The notes: generated from the letters alone by a model not told the origin. A DNA stretch of 64,000 bases from Nitrosococcus watsonii C-113 (GCF_000143085.1 NC_014315.1:1642001-1706000), one strand, 5' to 3'. Counted from the first letter of the stretch, positions 1 through 9,626 are shown. A program made the numbers and translations.

Positions 1-322
1 GTTTAAATCCACCGCTTAAATGGTTTAAATAAACTAATTTTATAACTTTATAGCTATTAGTAATCCGGTTTTATCACCTTATTTCTTTTAAGTATTTAAT
101 AGGTTATCTCCTCTCTCGTGTAGATGGCACAGAAATCGCATTAAGGGTAGAGGTTTTCGTAGCACTAGGATAACAATTTGCTTTTACAGACCCTGGTACT
201 GGCTTTTTCCATTACGTTTTTATCCAGGGAGCAAAGACAGCAAGGGCATAAAAAGCAGTCCACACCCATGCTAAGTATTACTTAAACAAACACCTTAAAA
301 AAAGACGAGGGATCATAAGAAA
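1..322. other. Upstream intergenic region, no gene seen
   Basis: This AT-rich stretch precedes the SulP gene. It begins with several copies of the word gtttaaat or close variants in the first 35 bases. I see no supported coding frame. The only regulatory signal I can point to is a sigma-54-like promoter at 125-140. A modest ribosome binding site (gacgaggg) lies just before the ATG at 323. Confidence 0.6.
125..140 (+). promoter_or_regulatory. Candidate sigma-54 (-24/-12) promoter upstream of SulP gene
   Basis: The sequence TGGCAC, five bases, then TCGCA places the GG and GC doublets at exactly the spacing expected for RpoN promoters. One base of the -12 element departs from TTGCA. It lies about 180 bp upstream of the SulP start. 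A sigma-54 activator is encoded nearby at 4475-5887, but a link is only inference. Confidence 0.35.
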
Positions 323-1993
323 ATGGCACAGCACGCTGACACCCTTGGGGCTCCCAAAAAAGGCTTTGCCGGCTTGAAGGAAAATTTTGCTGCCGATTTA
401 AGGGCGGGGCTAAGTATTTCTCTCATTGCCTTGCCCTTGAGTCTGGGAATCGCCTTAGCTTCTGGCTTTCCAGCCTTTGCCGGCCTCATCGCAGCTATTG
501 TAGGCGGCATGCTCGTTTCCCGCATCAGTGGCTCTTATGTCACCATTAATGGGCCAGCAGCCGGGCTAATTGTAGCCAATCTGGCAGCTATCCAAAGCCT
601 CGGCCAAGGGGATATTCACGCTGGCTACCTTTATGCTATCGCCGCGGTCTTTGTAGCCGGCATCATGGTTTTTATTATTGGCGCCGCCGGGGCAGGAAAA
701 CTTGTGGATGTCTCCCCCAGTTCGGTGATTCATGGCATGTTAACCTACATTGGGGTGGTTATCATGGCCAAAATGTTTTTCCCAATGGTGGGGGTCATTC
801 CTGAAGTCCATCCAATTCTAGGCTCCAACGTGGTTGGCACAATAGCTGCCATTCCTCAAGGTTTTACCGATATGCTGCCCCCCGTGGCCATTATAGGATT
901 TGTTTCCTTGCTCATCATGGCCCTCCACCCCTTGATCAAGATCAAATGGGTGCAATTAATCCCAAGCCCGGTATGGGTGCTGATATTTGCCATCCCCGCA
1001 GGCGCGCTCTTTGATCTGGAAACATTGCAGCAACAGCTCAACCGTCCAGAAGGAAAAGAGCTGCTGCTAGCCTTACCGAGCAACCCCTTGGATGCCATTG
1101 CCTGGATCGGCCCAATTACCCCGGACTTCGGTAAAATCCTAACCTGGGCTTTTTGGTACGCTGCTCTCACCATCGCCCTTATCACAGCCATTGAATCCGG
1201 TCTTAGCGCCAAAGCGGTGGATCAACTCGACCCCTATCATCGGCACTCGGATATCGGCAAGGACATCCGCGCAGTGGGTATAGGGAGCGCCGTTTCCGGC
1301 ATTCTCGGCGGCTTGCCTATGATCGCTGAAATTGTTCGTAGCAAAGCCAACGTCCTGATGGGGGCAAGAACAGGCTGGGCCAATTTCTTCCATGGCACCT
1401 TTATCCTGATTTTTGTTTTTGCATTGTCTCCAGTCATGCAAATGATCCCAGTCGCCTCGCTCTCCGCAATGATGGTCTTCGTGGGATATAAGCTGGCTGC
1501 TCCTAGCGAATTTGCTGGTATCTTTAAAATTGGTCGGGATCAGTTTCTCTATTTCATACTCACTTTGCTTGTTTGCATTTTCACTAACCTGCTTGTGGGC
1601 GTTTTTGCGGGCATCATTTTCAAATTCATTTACCAAGCCGTGGTAATGAGAGCGCCAACTTCCACCCTTTTCAAAGCGGATTTAACTATCGACCATAGAG
1701 ATGAAAGTGTCGAAGGCGAAGGTGAGGGTGAAGGCGAATACCAAATCAAAGTAAAAAAAGGCGCGACCTTCACCAATTTTCTCTCCTTTAAACGCCGGCT
1801 CAATCAACTACCAAAGGGGAAGAAAATCATTGTTGACTTTTCTGATGCTAAAGTAGTGGATTTCACCACGCAAACGGCGCTCCAGCACCACGCTAAACTC
1901 TACCAGGAGACCGGGGGATCCATTGAGGTTGTGGGGCTTGAAAAACTCAAGGCCTACTCGAAACATCCTCAATCAACCCGCTATCGGCGCTAG
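323..1993 (+). CDS. SulP family inorganic anion transporter with STAS domain
   Basis: This 556-residue inner-membrane protein belongs to the SulP/SLC26 family, which exchanges or co-transports sulfate, bicarbonate or related anions. The N-terminal 430 or so residues are strongly hydrophobic and hold the family signature around GSYVTINGPAAGL. A cytoplasmic STAS domain fills about residues 475-556. Between them lies a short acidic Glu-Gly run (EGEGEGEGE, about residues 463-472), apparently a flexible linker. The gene is monocistronic by appearance and is followed by a good terminator. The bicarbonate (BicA-like) versus sulfate specificity cannot be decided from sequence; bicarbonate would suit an autotroph. 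Confidence 0.88.
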   Translation: MAQHADTLGAPKKGFAGLKENFAADLRAGLSISLIALPLSLGIALASGFPAFAGLIAAIVGGMLVSRISGSYVTINGPAAGLIVANLAAIQSLGQGDIHAGYLYAIAAVFVAGIMVFIIGAAGAGKLVDVSPSSVIHGMLTYIGVVIMAKMFFPMVGVIPEVHPILGSNVVGTIAAIPQGFTDMLPPVAIIGFVSLLIMALHPLIKIKWVQLIPSPVWVLIFAIPAGALFDLETLQQQLNRPEGKELLLALPSNPLDAIAWIGPITPDFGKILTWAFWYAALTIALITAIESGLSAKAVDQLDPYHRHSDIGKDIRAVGIGSAVSGILGGLPMIAEIVRSKANVLMGARTGWANFFHGTFILIFVFALSPVMQMIPVASLSAMMVFVGYKLAAPSEFAGIFKIGRDQFLYFILTLLVCIFTNLLVGVFAGIIFKFIYQAVVMRAPTSTLFKADLTIDHRDESVEGEGEGEGEYQIKVKKGATFTNFLSFKRRLNQLPKGKKIIVDFSDAKVVDFTTQTALQHHAKLYQETGGSIEVVGLEKLKAYSKHPQSTRYRR

Positions 1994-2013
1994 ACTGCTA
2001 GCATGAACGCTAG

Positions 2014-2051
2014 GGGGAGGCTTAAGCCTAAGCTACTAGCCTCCCCTTTTT
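2014..2051 (+). terminator. Rho-independent terminator after SulP gene
   Basis: An 8-bp perfect stem (ggggaggc at 2014-2021, gcctcccc at 2039-2046) is followed directly by five T residues. Confidence 0.85.
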
Positions 2052-2101
2052 AGCGTGAAGAGAAAAAAGTTGACCTTCTTTCTATTAAGGAGAATTACTT
2101 A

Positions 2102-2860
2102 GTGAAAATAAAAATACTGAAAACCCAGCTTGTTTTTGTTCTTATTTCGTTCCTTACAATCATGCCAGCCCTAGCGGATACCGATAATATCTTCGGCAGT
2201 TGGACTTCGGTGACTCTCCAGGGTGACTTTGGCTTTATCTCTCCTGAAGGCAAAGATTTCCGATGGATAGTTATCGATCAGGCTCGGACCCGGGACGATA
2301 AGGATCTTAACCCTAGCCGTTATCCTGGCGATAATGGATTTTCACCCCGCTTTTCCGAAAACCTCGTTTGGATACAGGGCGGTTACAATTTAACGGAGCA
2401 CTCTAGCATTTGGCTAGGCTATACTCATGATTGGATAAAACCGCTGAACGGAGCCCATCTTCAGGAAAGTCGTCCTTATCAAGACTATCTATGGAGCGAT
2501 AAGGTATTTGGTAATTTCACCGCCATGACTCGAACCCGTTTGGAAGAGCGGGTCGCCATTTCTGGACAAAACAGCGGAGAAGTGGGTATTCGCATACGCC
2601 AGCTTGCCATGCTGAAACATCCCATCCCTAACGTCAAAGACCTGTCTGTATACGTAGGAGATGAGGTACTCGCCTATTTAAATGAAAACAAATTTGGTCC
2701 AGAAGGGTTTAGCGAAAATCGGGCCTTTGGCGGATTATCCTATCAGTTAACCCAAGAGGTAGGGTTGATGCTGGGCTACCTGGGTCAATATCTTAAGAAC
2801 CCAGGCGGCAATGATCTCTTCACCCATAATGTCCAATTTGACATTAATTATAAATTCTAA
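2102..2860 (+). CDS. Hypothetical exported protein, probable outer-membrane beta-barrel
   Basis: I do not recognise a specific family. The GTG start is chosen because AAGGAG lies nine bases upstream. The first 25 residues form a clear signal peptide (basic MKIKILK, hydrophobic core, cleavage after PALA). The mature part is rich in aromatic and glycine residues in alternating patterns, such as WLGYTHDW and LMLGYLGQYL, and it ends in Phe (INYKF). Both traits are typical of small outer-membrane barrels and of DUF2490-like proteins. At 252 residues it could form an 8- to 12-stranded barrel. Function is unknown. Confidence 0.7.
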   Translation: MKIKILKTQLVFVLISFLTIMPALADTDNIFGSWTSVTLQGDFGFISPEGKDFRWIVIDQARTRDDKDLNPSRYPGDNGFSPRFSENLVWIQGGYNLTEHSSIWLGYTHDWIKPLNGAHLQESRPYQDYLWSDKVFGNFTAMTRTRLEERVAISGQNSGEVGIRIRQLAMLKHPIPNVKDLSVYVGDEVLAYLNENKFGPEGFSENRAFGGLSYQLTQEVGLMLGYLGQYLKNPGGNDLFTHNVQFDINYKF

Positions 2861-2885
2861 GAACAGAATCATCAAAACGCACACC

Positions 2886-2916
2886 CCCGCCCCGACCTAT
2901 TTCAGGTGGGGGCGGG
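2886..2916 (+). terminator. Stem-loop downstream of exported protein gene
   Basis: Arms at 2886-2898 and 2904-2916 form a 13-bp GC-rich stem with one mismatch and a 5-nt loop. There is no T run after it, so it is a stem-loop terminator or mRNA-stabilising hairpin rather than a textbook terminator. Confidence 0.5.
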
Positions 2917-3021
2917 ATCAACGACTGACGAACGGTAGACTTCCATAAAAATAGAAGGAACAAAGCCAATAAAGGAAACCCACTATCAACACCATTTCTC
3001 CTTTAATTCCATAACCTATAT

Positions 3022-4524
3022 ATGGCGCTGAACGTGAAACGTTTAATTTACCGAACCGCTCAACTACGAGGTCTAATTTTACTCGGGTTATTGTTTCTGA
3101 CTTTAATCCTTCTCGGAGGAATGATTTGGCGTAATTTGCAACGCTTGGAAACAGTACGCGCTTATATAAGCTATTCCTATCGTCTTCAACAAGTTAGCCT
3201 TAATATGCAACAGGTTTTGCTCAAACAGCTTTCTGGGGCAACTGGAGAAGTGGGTTTGAATAAACTCAAGCACATAGGGGGAGAAGTAAAAAATCTTACC
3301 ATGGCGAACTACTACTCGGATAAAGAAACCCCAGAAAAATTGCGCCAACTCCATTCTCTCCTCGTTGGACTTATTAAGGATCAGAAGCAAATCCAGCCGG
3401 TCATGTTATTTCCAGCTTTAAACGGGATGAAAGGGGTATTAAATGCAGAAATTAATAATGATGAACAAATACTTACGGAAGTTATTCAAGACACCCGCAC
3501 CGAGTTAGGGCTGGCTGTTGGCACTTTAACCGCTATTTTATTGCTAGGAGGATGGGTGCTGCGTCGCCGTATTCTGGGTCCCTTAGGAGATCTTTCCCAG
3601 TTATTATCCAGGCTCGCCAAAGGGGATTTTACACCTATTTCTACCCATCGTTTACATCCTCTGCTACTGCCCGTATTTACCAGCTACAATGAGATGGTAC
3701 TTCGGCTGCGAGAATTAGAAAAAGAAAACCGCCTCCGTGCCCAATCCTTGGAAGCAGAAATCCGGACTGCTGCCCAAGCGTTACTGGAACAACAACGGAG
3801 TCTGGCTCGAGCAGAGAGGCTTGCAGCGGTGGGGGAACTGGCTGCCAGTATTGCCCATGAACTCCGTAATCCTCTGGCGGGTATTCTAATGAGTTGTAGT
3901 AACCTGCGGAAAGAAATCAGCAATCCGGATCAAGCTCAACGCCTTGACCTTATAGGTGCTGAGCTAAAGCGGCTAACCCGGCTTTTAAATAATCTCCTCG
4001 ATCAGGCCAAACATACCCCTCAACCCGCTGTTAAATTACATATCGCCAGCGTTGTTCAAGAATTATTAGCGCTGACCCGTTATCAAATACCCGCTCACCT
4101 ACAGCTGGAAAGCAAAATCCCGGAAACTTTAAGCTGCCAACTACCAGAAGGAAACTTCCGCCAGGCACTGCTCAATCTAGTACTCAATGCCGCTCAAGCC
4201 ATGGGAGAAACACCCGGTAAAGTGCAAGTAGATGCCTATCAGAAGGGCGAGACGCTCTATCTAAGAGTCAGTGATGAAGGACCGGGGTTTTCCCAAGAAA
4301 TGCTTGACGGCGGTATCCGCCCTTTTGTCAGCGGCAGCCAGCGGGGAACTGGGTTGGGACTGACCATGGTACAAGGGTTTGCCCAGGAAGTGGGCGGCCA
4401 TGTTCAGATCGCCAATAAACAGCCCCATGGCGCTTGCGTTACCCTTATCTTGCCCTATCAGGGAGAGCTGCAGCATGCGTGCCACGCTACTAATTATCGA
4501 GGACGAAATACTTTTAGGCACTGA
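3022..4524 (+). CDS. Membrane sensor histidine kinase of an NtrC-type pair
   Basis: This 500-residue kinase has a transmembrane helix at about 15-37, a periplasmic sensor stretch, and a second helix near 160-178 followed by a HAMP-like linker and coiled coil. The DHp H-box SIAHELRNPLAG has its phospho-acceptor His near 279. The HATPase domain shows the N box (NLVLNAAQAMG), G1 (DEGPGF) and G2 (GTGLGLT). The last 50 bases overlap the start of the downstream response regulator, so the two are translationally coupled. The periplasmic part gives no hint of ligand. It resembles AtoS/ZraS-type kinases paired with sigma-54 activators. Confidence 0.88.
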   Translation: MALNVKRLIYRTAQLRGLILLGLLFLTLILLGGMIWRNLQRLETVRAYISYSYRLQQVSLNMQQVLLKQLSGATGEVGLNKLKHIGGEVKNLTMANYYSDKETPEKLRQLHSLLVGLIKDQKQIQPVMLFPALNGMKGVLNAEINNDEQILTEVIQDTRTELGLAVGTLTAILLLGGWVLRRRILGPLGDLSQLLSRLAKGDFTPISTHRLHPLLLPVFTSYNEMVLRLRELEKENRLRAQSLEAEIRTAAQALLEQQRSLARAERLAAVGELAASIAHELRNPLAGILMSCSNLRKEISNPDQAQRLDLIGAELKRLTRLLNNLLDQAKHTPQPAVKLHIASVVQELLALTRYQIPAHLQLESKIPETLSCQLPEGNFRQALLNLVLNAAQAMGETPGKVQVDAYQKGETLYLRVSDEGPGFSQEMLDGGIRPFVSGSQRGTGLGLTMVQGFAQEVGGHVQIANKQPHGACVTLILPYQGELQHACHATNYRGRNTFRH

Positions 4525-5887
4525 ACTCTCACGCCATTATCAAAGTGGAGGGTGGGAGGTAGAGTGGGCCACAACTTTATCGCAAGCACGCTCCATTCTT
4601 TTGGAGCAACACTTTGATCCGCTTCTCGTTCTTTCGGATATGAGCCTGCCGGATGGTAACGCCCTGGACCTGATAGAGGCTGTCCAAGGGCAACATCCCC
4701 ATGCTGAATGGCTTCTTCTCACAGGCTATGGCAGCGTCCCTGACTCAGTGCGGGCACTGCGGCTTGGCGCTTATGATTTTCTCGAAAAACCCTGTGAACT
4801 AGAGCACCTAGATTTAGTAATAGCTAGTGCTGCCCGCAGTGCCCGCGCGCAGCGGCGCTTATTTTATCAAGTCCAACAACATCATCGCCAATACTCCCCC
4901 CAAGCCTTTGTAGGCCGTAGCCAATCCGCCCAAGAAGTGCGTAAATTACTCGCTAAACTGACTGAAGTTCCCTTTAGCGCCCTTATCATTGGCGGTGAAA
5001 CAGGAACCGGAAAAGGCTTGGCGGCCCGAATCTTGCATTATGGAGGAGAACGAGCCCAACATCCGATGGTAGAACTCAATTGCGCCGCGCTGCCTCGAGA
5101 ATTACTGGAATCGGAACTTTTCGGACATGAAGCGGGAGCTTTTACGGGGGCTAAAGCCCGCCACCCTGGCCTAATTGAGCAAGCGAATGGAGGTACCTTA
5201 TTTCTGGATGAAATTGGCGAAATGCCTCTGGATTTGCAGGCCAAGTTGCTCAAAACCATCGAAGATCGATGGGTACGCCGCCTCGGTGGCAGCAAGGAGA
5301 TTCCCATTGATGTACAAATCTTGGCGGCCAGCAATCGTGATTTAGAAGAAATGGCCAAGCATGGGGATTTTCGTAGCGATCTCTACCATCGCCTTAGCGT
5401 CTTTCGCCTCAATTTGCCAGCACTGCGGGAAATTAAAGAGGATTTAGAGGAACTTGTGCCTCTGTTTGTAGCCGCATTTAATGCTGAAGCAGGCAGACAG
5501 GTCAAAGTCATTCCAGAGAGAGTGTGGACTCGGCTTCATGCTCATGATTGGCCCGGTAATGTGCGTGAATTGCGCAATGTGGTGGAACGGTGCGTGCTGT
5601 TTTCCGAAGACGCTGTTTTCCCCGAGCAATGGCTCCAATTGCCAGGGCAAGCTAATTCTCTAGCTAGTGCCTCGCACACAGCGAGTCCTGATCAGATTTT
5701 TCTCCCCTTAGATGGCAGCATGGTTCTTGAAGAGATGGATCGTTACATTATCGAAACCGTACTTAGACGCAATGATTATAACATCGCCGCAACTGCCCGT
5801 GCGCTGGGAACCACGCGGGAAACTTTACGTTACCGTATTCAAAAACATGGCCTCAAATCTTCTAAATTATCATCTTCGCGAAGTTAA
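4475..5887 (+). CDS. Sigma-54-dependent response regulator (NtrC family)
   Basis: This 470-residue regulator has a receiver domain with phospho-acceptor Asp near 55 (LSDMSLPDG) and Lys in LEKP. It is followed by a complete AAA+ domain: Walker A GETGTGKG, sigma-54 contact loop GAFTGA, Walker B TLFLDEIG. It ends in a Fis-type HTH (NIAATARALGTTRETLRYRI). The ATG at 4475 is preferred over an in-frame upstream ATG at 4379 because the receiver domain starts there (MRATLLIIEDE) and the upstream extension lies in the kinase coding region. It should activate RpoN-dependent promoters when phosphorylated by the upstream kinase. Target genes are not evident. Confidence 0.9.
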   Translation: MRATLLIIEDEILLGTELSRHYQSGGWEVEWATTLSQARSILLEQHFDPLLVLSDMSLPDGNALDLIEAVQGQHPHAEWLLLTGYGSVPDSVRALRLGAYDFLEKPCELEHLDLVIASAARSARAQRRLFYQVQQHHRQYSPQAFVGRSQSAQEVRKLLAKLTEVPFSALIIGGETGTGKGLAARILHYGGERAQHPMVELNCAALPRELLESELFGHEAGAFTGAKARHPGLIEQANGGTLFLDEIGEMPLDLQAKLLKTIEDRWVRRLGGSKEIPIDVQILAASNRDLEEMAKHGDFRSDLYHRLSVFRLNLPALREIKEDLEELVPLFVAAFNAEAGRQVKVIPERVWTRLHAHDWPGNVRELRNVVERCVLFSEDAVFPEQWLQLPGQANSLASASHTASPDQIFLPLDGSMVLEEMDRYIIETVLRRNDYNIAATARALGTTRETLRYRIQKHGLKSSKLSSSRS

Positions 5888-5902
5888 TGAATGCACGATA
5901 AT

Positions 5903-5977
5903 TTAGAGTTTCCGCCTAAGTCTCGCTTGGCTGTTCTCGACAGCCGCGCTCGCCTTGCCGCCATTCGCATTTCCCGG
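5903..5977 (-). repeat. Isolated right-end remnant of the TnpB element family
   Basis: The stretch beginning ttagagtttccgcctaagtc matches the right ends of the two tnpB-bearing elements at 26250 and 42913. It contains the same hairpin, ggctg-ttctcga-cagcc (5929-5945). The loop is nearly identical to those copies, but the stem differs by compensating changes. No tnpB is adjacent, so this is a solo end or decayed copy. Confidence 0.75.
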
Positions 5978-6041
5978 TAGTTCTCAGATGATAGCTAAGC
6001 CACGGTCCTTAGGGTTTTGACCCACACTCCCACAAGTTTTG

Positions 6042-6073
6042 CCTGCCTGTGCGCGTCGGCGCGCACAGGCAGG
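6042..6073. repeat. Perfect 14-bp palindromic repeat unit
   Basis: Arms cctgcctgtgcgcg (6042-6055) and cgcgcacaggcagg (6060-6073) surround a tcgg loop. A shorter relative sits at 26288-26314 inside the right-end hairpin of the first TnpB element, so this looks like a dispersed mini-palindrome. The rest of 5888-6268 outside this unit and the remnant at 5903-5977 shows nothing I can name. Confidence 0.7.
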
Positions 6074-6268
6074 TAGGCTCCGGCGCTCGCCGCTGTAACG
6101 AAAAACAAAAATATTCTTGGCCGCGTTCTACTCCCCAAAAAACCCCGGTAAAGGTCCCCCATTCGCATCCACTTTATTTATATCACCTGGTATTACCATG
6201 ATACGCTTCCAATGGAGCAAATTAAACAGCCTATAATTTTTGATGATACTACCTTTATCTATCCAAAT

Positions 6269-8179
6269 ATGTATACAGACTATTTTGGGCTTACGGGCCA
6301 TCCATTTCGGCTAGTGCCGGATCCACACTATTTTTTCCCAGCGCCTTTCCACAAAGCGGTAAGCAAATGCCTACTCGAAGGCCTCATAAGTCCACTCCGC
6401 ATCGCGGTGGTTTCCGGTCCTCCTGGCGTCGGCAAAACGCTTCTGCTAACTCGTTTTATGGAGCAACTAGGGAAAAACTATCCGGTTATCTTTATCCAAA
6501 ACCCTAAACTGGGTTTTGAAGAACTTCTCGCCCTGATACAGAGCAAATTTAATATCATCGTCAAAGATGAATCCGTTGCCGCAAGACTCTCAGCTCTAGA
6601 TTCTTTTGAGGAAAATATCTCTCAAATAGGCAAACGGGCCGTCATTCTTGTGGATGAGGCGGATAGTATTTCCCAGGAAGCAGTAGACGTGCTTTCTAAA
6701 TTGACGAAACCGGCAGCAGCAGAAACGCCATCTTTTTTTATCGTACTAGCAAGTCGAAACAACACTGCTAATTACCAAAGCTTATTGATAGAACATAAAA
6801 ATACTTCAAAAGTATACTCTCTTCTTCCCTTGCTTGCGGATCAAGTTGGTCCCTATGTCGATTTTCGCCTTCGTCAGGCCGGTTATGTAGGTGAAAACCC
6901 CTTTAGCCCAGAAGCAATAACTTCCTTGGTAAAGTTTTCCCACGGCATTCCCCAACTCATCAACCGACTCTGCGGCGCTGCGCTCCTGGAAGCTAGCCTC
7001 ACTGATAAAAAATTTATCTCTTCGGAAATAGTCGACGAAGTCGCCCAAGGTCTATGGCTCACTCTAGGAAACAGTAATGTCTCTAGCGATTTATCTCTGG
7101 CTAAAGGCACAGAAGCGGCCTTTTTACCGACAGCCGGACAGCCTCAACTCCCCTTAGAACCGGTGTTTGAAACTGATCAAAAAGAGAATAAAGAGATCCT
7201 TCCCATTATTTCTCCGCCAGGAAATGATTCTTCAGCTTCAGAAAAGCAATCCAACTCCGAAAAGTCTTCTTCTTTAGATACGCGTCCCCCATCAGAGCCA
7301 ACACCCCAGCTTACCAACACTGTCCCCCATGATAACTCCCCTACCCCTCTAGAAAGGTCCCAAGCAGGGGAAAAGAAACCACGGATTATTATGGCCTTAG
7401 GTATCTTCATAGCGCTAATAATAGGTCTAATCGGTGGGGCTTATCTATCAGCATTAATCCCTGGAGAAAGTTCTCTTCTTTCAATCATAGAACCCACCGA
7501 AGACACTAAAAGCACCGCTAATAAAATAAGATCTACCGAGGAAAAAAGTGAAGACTTTCCTGGAAAAGGCAAAATGATTGCTGGCGAGGTACCTCCCTCT
7601 ACCACCACGGAAAAAAATAGCACTCCAGCTACCCAGGAAACCGCTTCTGCTAGTCACAGTGGGATGCCTTCCAACCCTGAACTTGCATCAGAGAAAAGTT
7701 CTGACGAGATTTCCCCAAATCCGGGAACGGAAGCTACTGTGATTTCAGCCCAGAAAGAATCGCAGCAAGATCAGAATAGGGCAATAATTCCTGAAGATGA
7801 ACCCAGAAAATACTCACAGCAACCCTCCCAAGCACAACAAATTACCCTACTGCTGGACCAGGCCAAACAGCAAGAGACTGCTTTCAAACTTACCACCCCA
7901 GAAGGTAATAATGCTTACGAATCCTATACTGCCATTTTAAAAATGGCGCCGAATTACCCCGCAGCCGCAAAAGGGCTTCAGCGTATCCGTGACTACTATG
8001 TTCGCTGGGGCCTGAAGGCTGAAGATCAAGGGGATCTAGATTTAGCCGCTGTCTATTATAAACGCGCTTTGAATATCTTTCCCAACGATTTCGCCTTGAA
8101 TACCGCGTTGCGCCGAGTTGAGGAACAGCTCCAAAAACAAAAGGAGATAGGCCCGCCCGCCACCGAAAATGATCGGTAG
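6269..8179 (+). CDS. ExeA/GspA-like AAA+ ATPase with transmembrane helix and TPR-like C terminus
   Basis: The N-terminal 270 residues are an ExeA-type AAA+ ATPase: it opens with MYTDYFGLTGHPF, has Walker A GPPGVGKT and Walker B AVILVDEAD. A Pro/Ser/Thr-rich linker follows, then a transmembrane helix (IIMALGIFIALIIGLIGGAYL), a second low-complexity Ser/Glu region, and a C-terminal about 100-residue part with TPR-like helices (AYESYTAILKMAPNYPAAAKGL). The start at 6269 follows the family pattern; an in-frame ATG at 6212 would add 19 residues. Related proteins serve type II secretion or polysaccharide/adhesin export assembly. No GspB or secretin gene is adjacent, so the partner is unknown. Confidence 0.82.
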   Translation: MYTDYFGLTGHPFRLVPDPHYFFPAPFHKAVSKCLLEGLISPLRIAVVSGPPGVGKTLLLTRFMEQLGKNYPVIFIQNPKLGFEELLALIQSKFNIIVKDESVAARLSALDSFEENISQIGKRAVILVDEADSISQEAVDVLSKLTKPAAAETPSFFIVLASRNNTANYQSLLIEHKNTSKVYSLLPLLADQVGPYVDFRLRQAGYVGENPFSPEAITSLVKFSHGIPQLINRLCGAALLEASLTDKKFISSEIVDEVAQGLWLTLGNSNVSSDLSLAKGTEAAFLPTAGQPQLPLEPVFETDQKENKEILPIISPPGNDSSASEKQSNSEKSSSLDTRPPSEPTPQLTNTVPHDNSPTPLERSQAGEKKPRIIMALGIFIALIIGLIGGAYLSALIPGESSLLSIIEPTEDTKSTANKIRSTEEKSEDFPGKGKMIAGEVPPSTTTEKNSTPATQETASASHSGMPSNPELASEKSSDEISPNPGTEATVISAQKESQQDQNRAIIPEDEPRKYSQQPSQAQQITLLLDQAKQQETAFKLTTPEGNNAYESYTAILKMAPNYPAAAKGLQRIRDYYVRWGLKAEDQGDLDLAAVYYKRALNIFPNDFALNTALRRVEEQLQKQKEIGPPATENDR

Positions 8180-8317
8180 ACAAACCCTACTGTTGTAGAC
8201 TGAAATGGCAGACCTTCCCGAAGGAGTTAATCCAAACGCCACCAGGGTTGGTTGAGTATACCAATGCGCCTGGCAGGAGACGAGCAGCCAACGTAGCCTG
8301 TCGGCTTCACGCAGCTA

Positions 8318-9537
8318 TCATTGAATAGTTGGGGCGCGCACTCGCCCAACGTCTTCAGGCCGGACATAGCCGGCCTGATTACCAAACGAGTTGAGCACGT
8401 AAGATAGGACATTGGCGACCTCCTCATTACTTAGCTTAAGCGCTGGCATAGCTCCATCGTAGGGCACGCCATTAACCGTGATTTTACCCTGTAGGCCATT
8501 GATCAACGTGCGGATAGCGCGGTCTTTATCCGCCACCATAAAATCAGATTTGGCCACTGGCGGAAAAACGTAGGGGATGCCTTCCCCGGAGGGCTGATGA
8601 CAAGCTGCGCATACCTGATCAAAGTACCTGGTACTTGCACCTTGAACTCCACAATCGCTGAGCCGCCTGCGGGGATAAGCGTTGTCTGCACATTGTGATT
8701 CAGCATCTCGCCCCCTTCTAGATAGACTTTGTCGAAAATCTCGCCGATCACATGAAATGAGGAGATCAAATTTGGGCCACCGTTGCCGATGTACAAACGG
8801 ACAGTCTCGCCGGATTTAGCGGTAATCGCGTTGTCGCCCGTTGTGGAACCGACGGCTCCATTAAAGACCACGTATTCGGCTTCCTCGTGGATCGCCTTCT
8901 CCATGTCAAAGGGCTGAAGCCCCACCTCGCCATAACGCCCTTTGGTATAGAATTCACCCTGCATCACGTAATATTCCCGGTCTACCTTGGCTATACTTTG
9001 GGCTGGTTCCACGAAGATAAGACCATACATCCCATTGGCGATATGCATGCCAACAGGCGCCGTGGCGCAATGATATACATAGAGACCGGGATTGAGGGCC
9101 TTGAAGCTAAACTGTGAGGTATGGCCCGGCGCTGTCAGAGACGAGGTAGCCCCGCCACCAGGGCCGGTCACAGCATGTAGGTCAATGTTATGGGGCATCC
9201 TGCTAGTAGGGTGATTGCTCAAATAAAACTCGACCTCATCACCCTCACGGATGCGTATAAACTTTCCCGGCACCGATCCGCCGAAGGTCCAGAAAGTATA
9301 TTCCACTCCATCGGCCAGACGCTTGACTGTCTCCACCGTTTCCAGGCGCACCACCACTTTCGCCGGCGTGCTGCGAATGATAGGAGGCGGCACCAGTGGA
9401 GCATCGGTTAAGATAGCTTCCTCCACGGGTAAGTCGACAACGGGTAATTCGGCATAGGCAACAGCTGAAAGCAGGCCCCAGCCCAGCGCCGCAGCGGCTA
9501 TTCTTTGTTGCAAGAATTCTTTCAGATAGTAAGCCAT
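8318..9537 (-). pseudogene. nirK: Copper nitrite reductase with C-terminal cytochrome c, inactivated by internal deletion and frameshift
   Basis: Minus-strand reading from ATG 9537 (good purine-rich RBS) gives a signal peptide and two cupredoxin domains. Copper-site residues remain in [12 protein letters not shown]...GMHI and SFHVIGE. After VEFKVQVPG the frame is wrong. Starting at about 8634 a different frame resumes as [16 protein letters not shown] (heme motif CAACH at 8597-8611) and continues to 8318 as the C-terminal cytochrome c domain. The C-terminal part of cupredoxin domain 2, which normally carries a type-2 copper histidine (HSxFRAxxKGALG region), is missing. The junction lies on a GTAC...GTAC repeat at 8624-8634. 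The product should be non-functional. Confidence 0.85.
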
Positions 9538-9626
9538 GTCCTTTCTTTTTTCCTTTTTCAGACAGTCCCATCCACAAAAATTTATCCTAGCTTACTTATA
9601 GTCTTCTGGGTACAAACTTGAGTTAG

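Noticed and set aside
6042-6073. Palindrome as a terminator for the response regulator gene
   Set aside because: It lies 155 bp after the stop, lacks a T run, and has a repeated relative elsewhere, so a dispersed repeat is the better reading.
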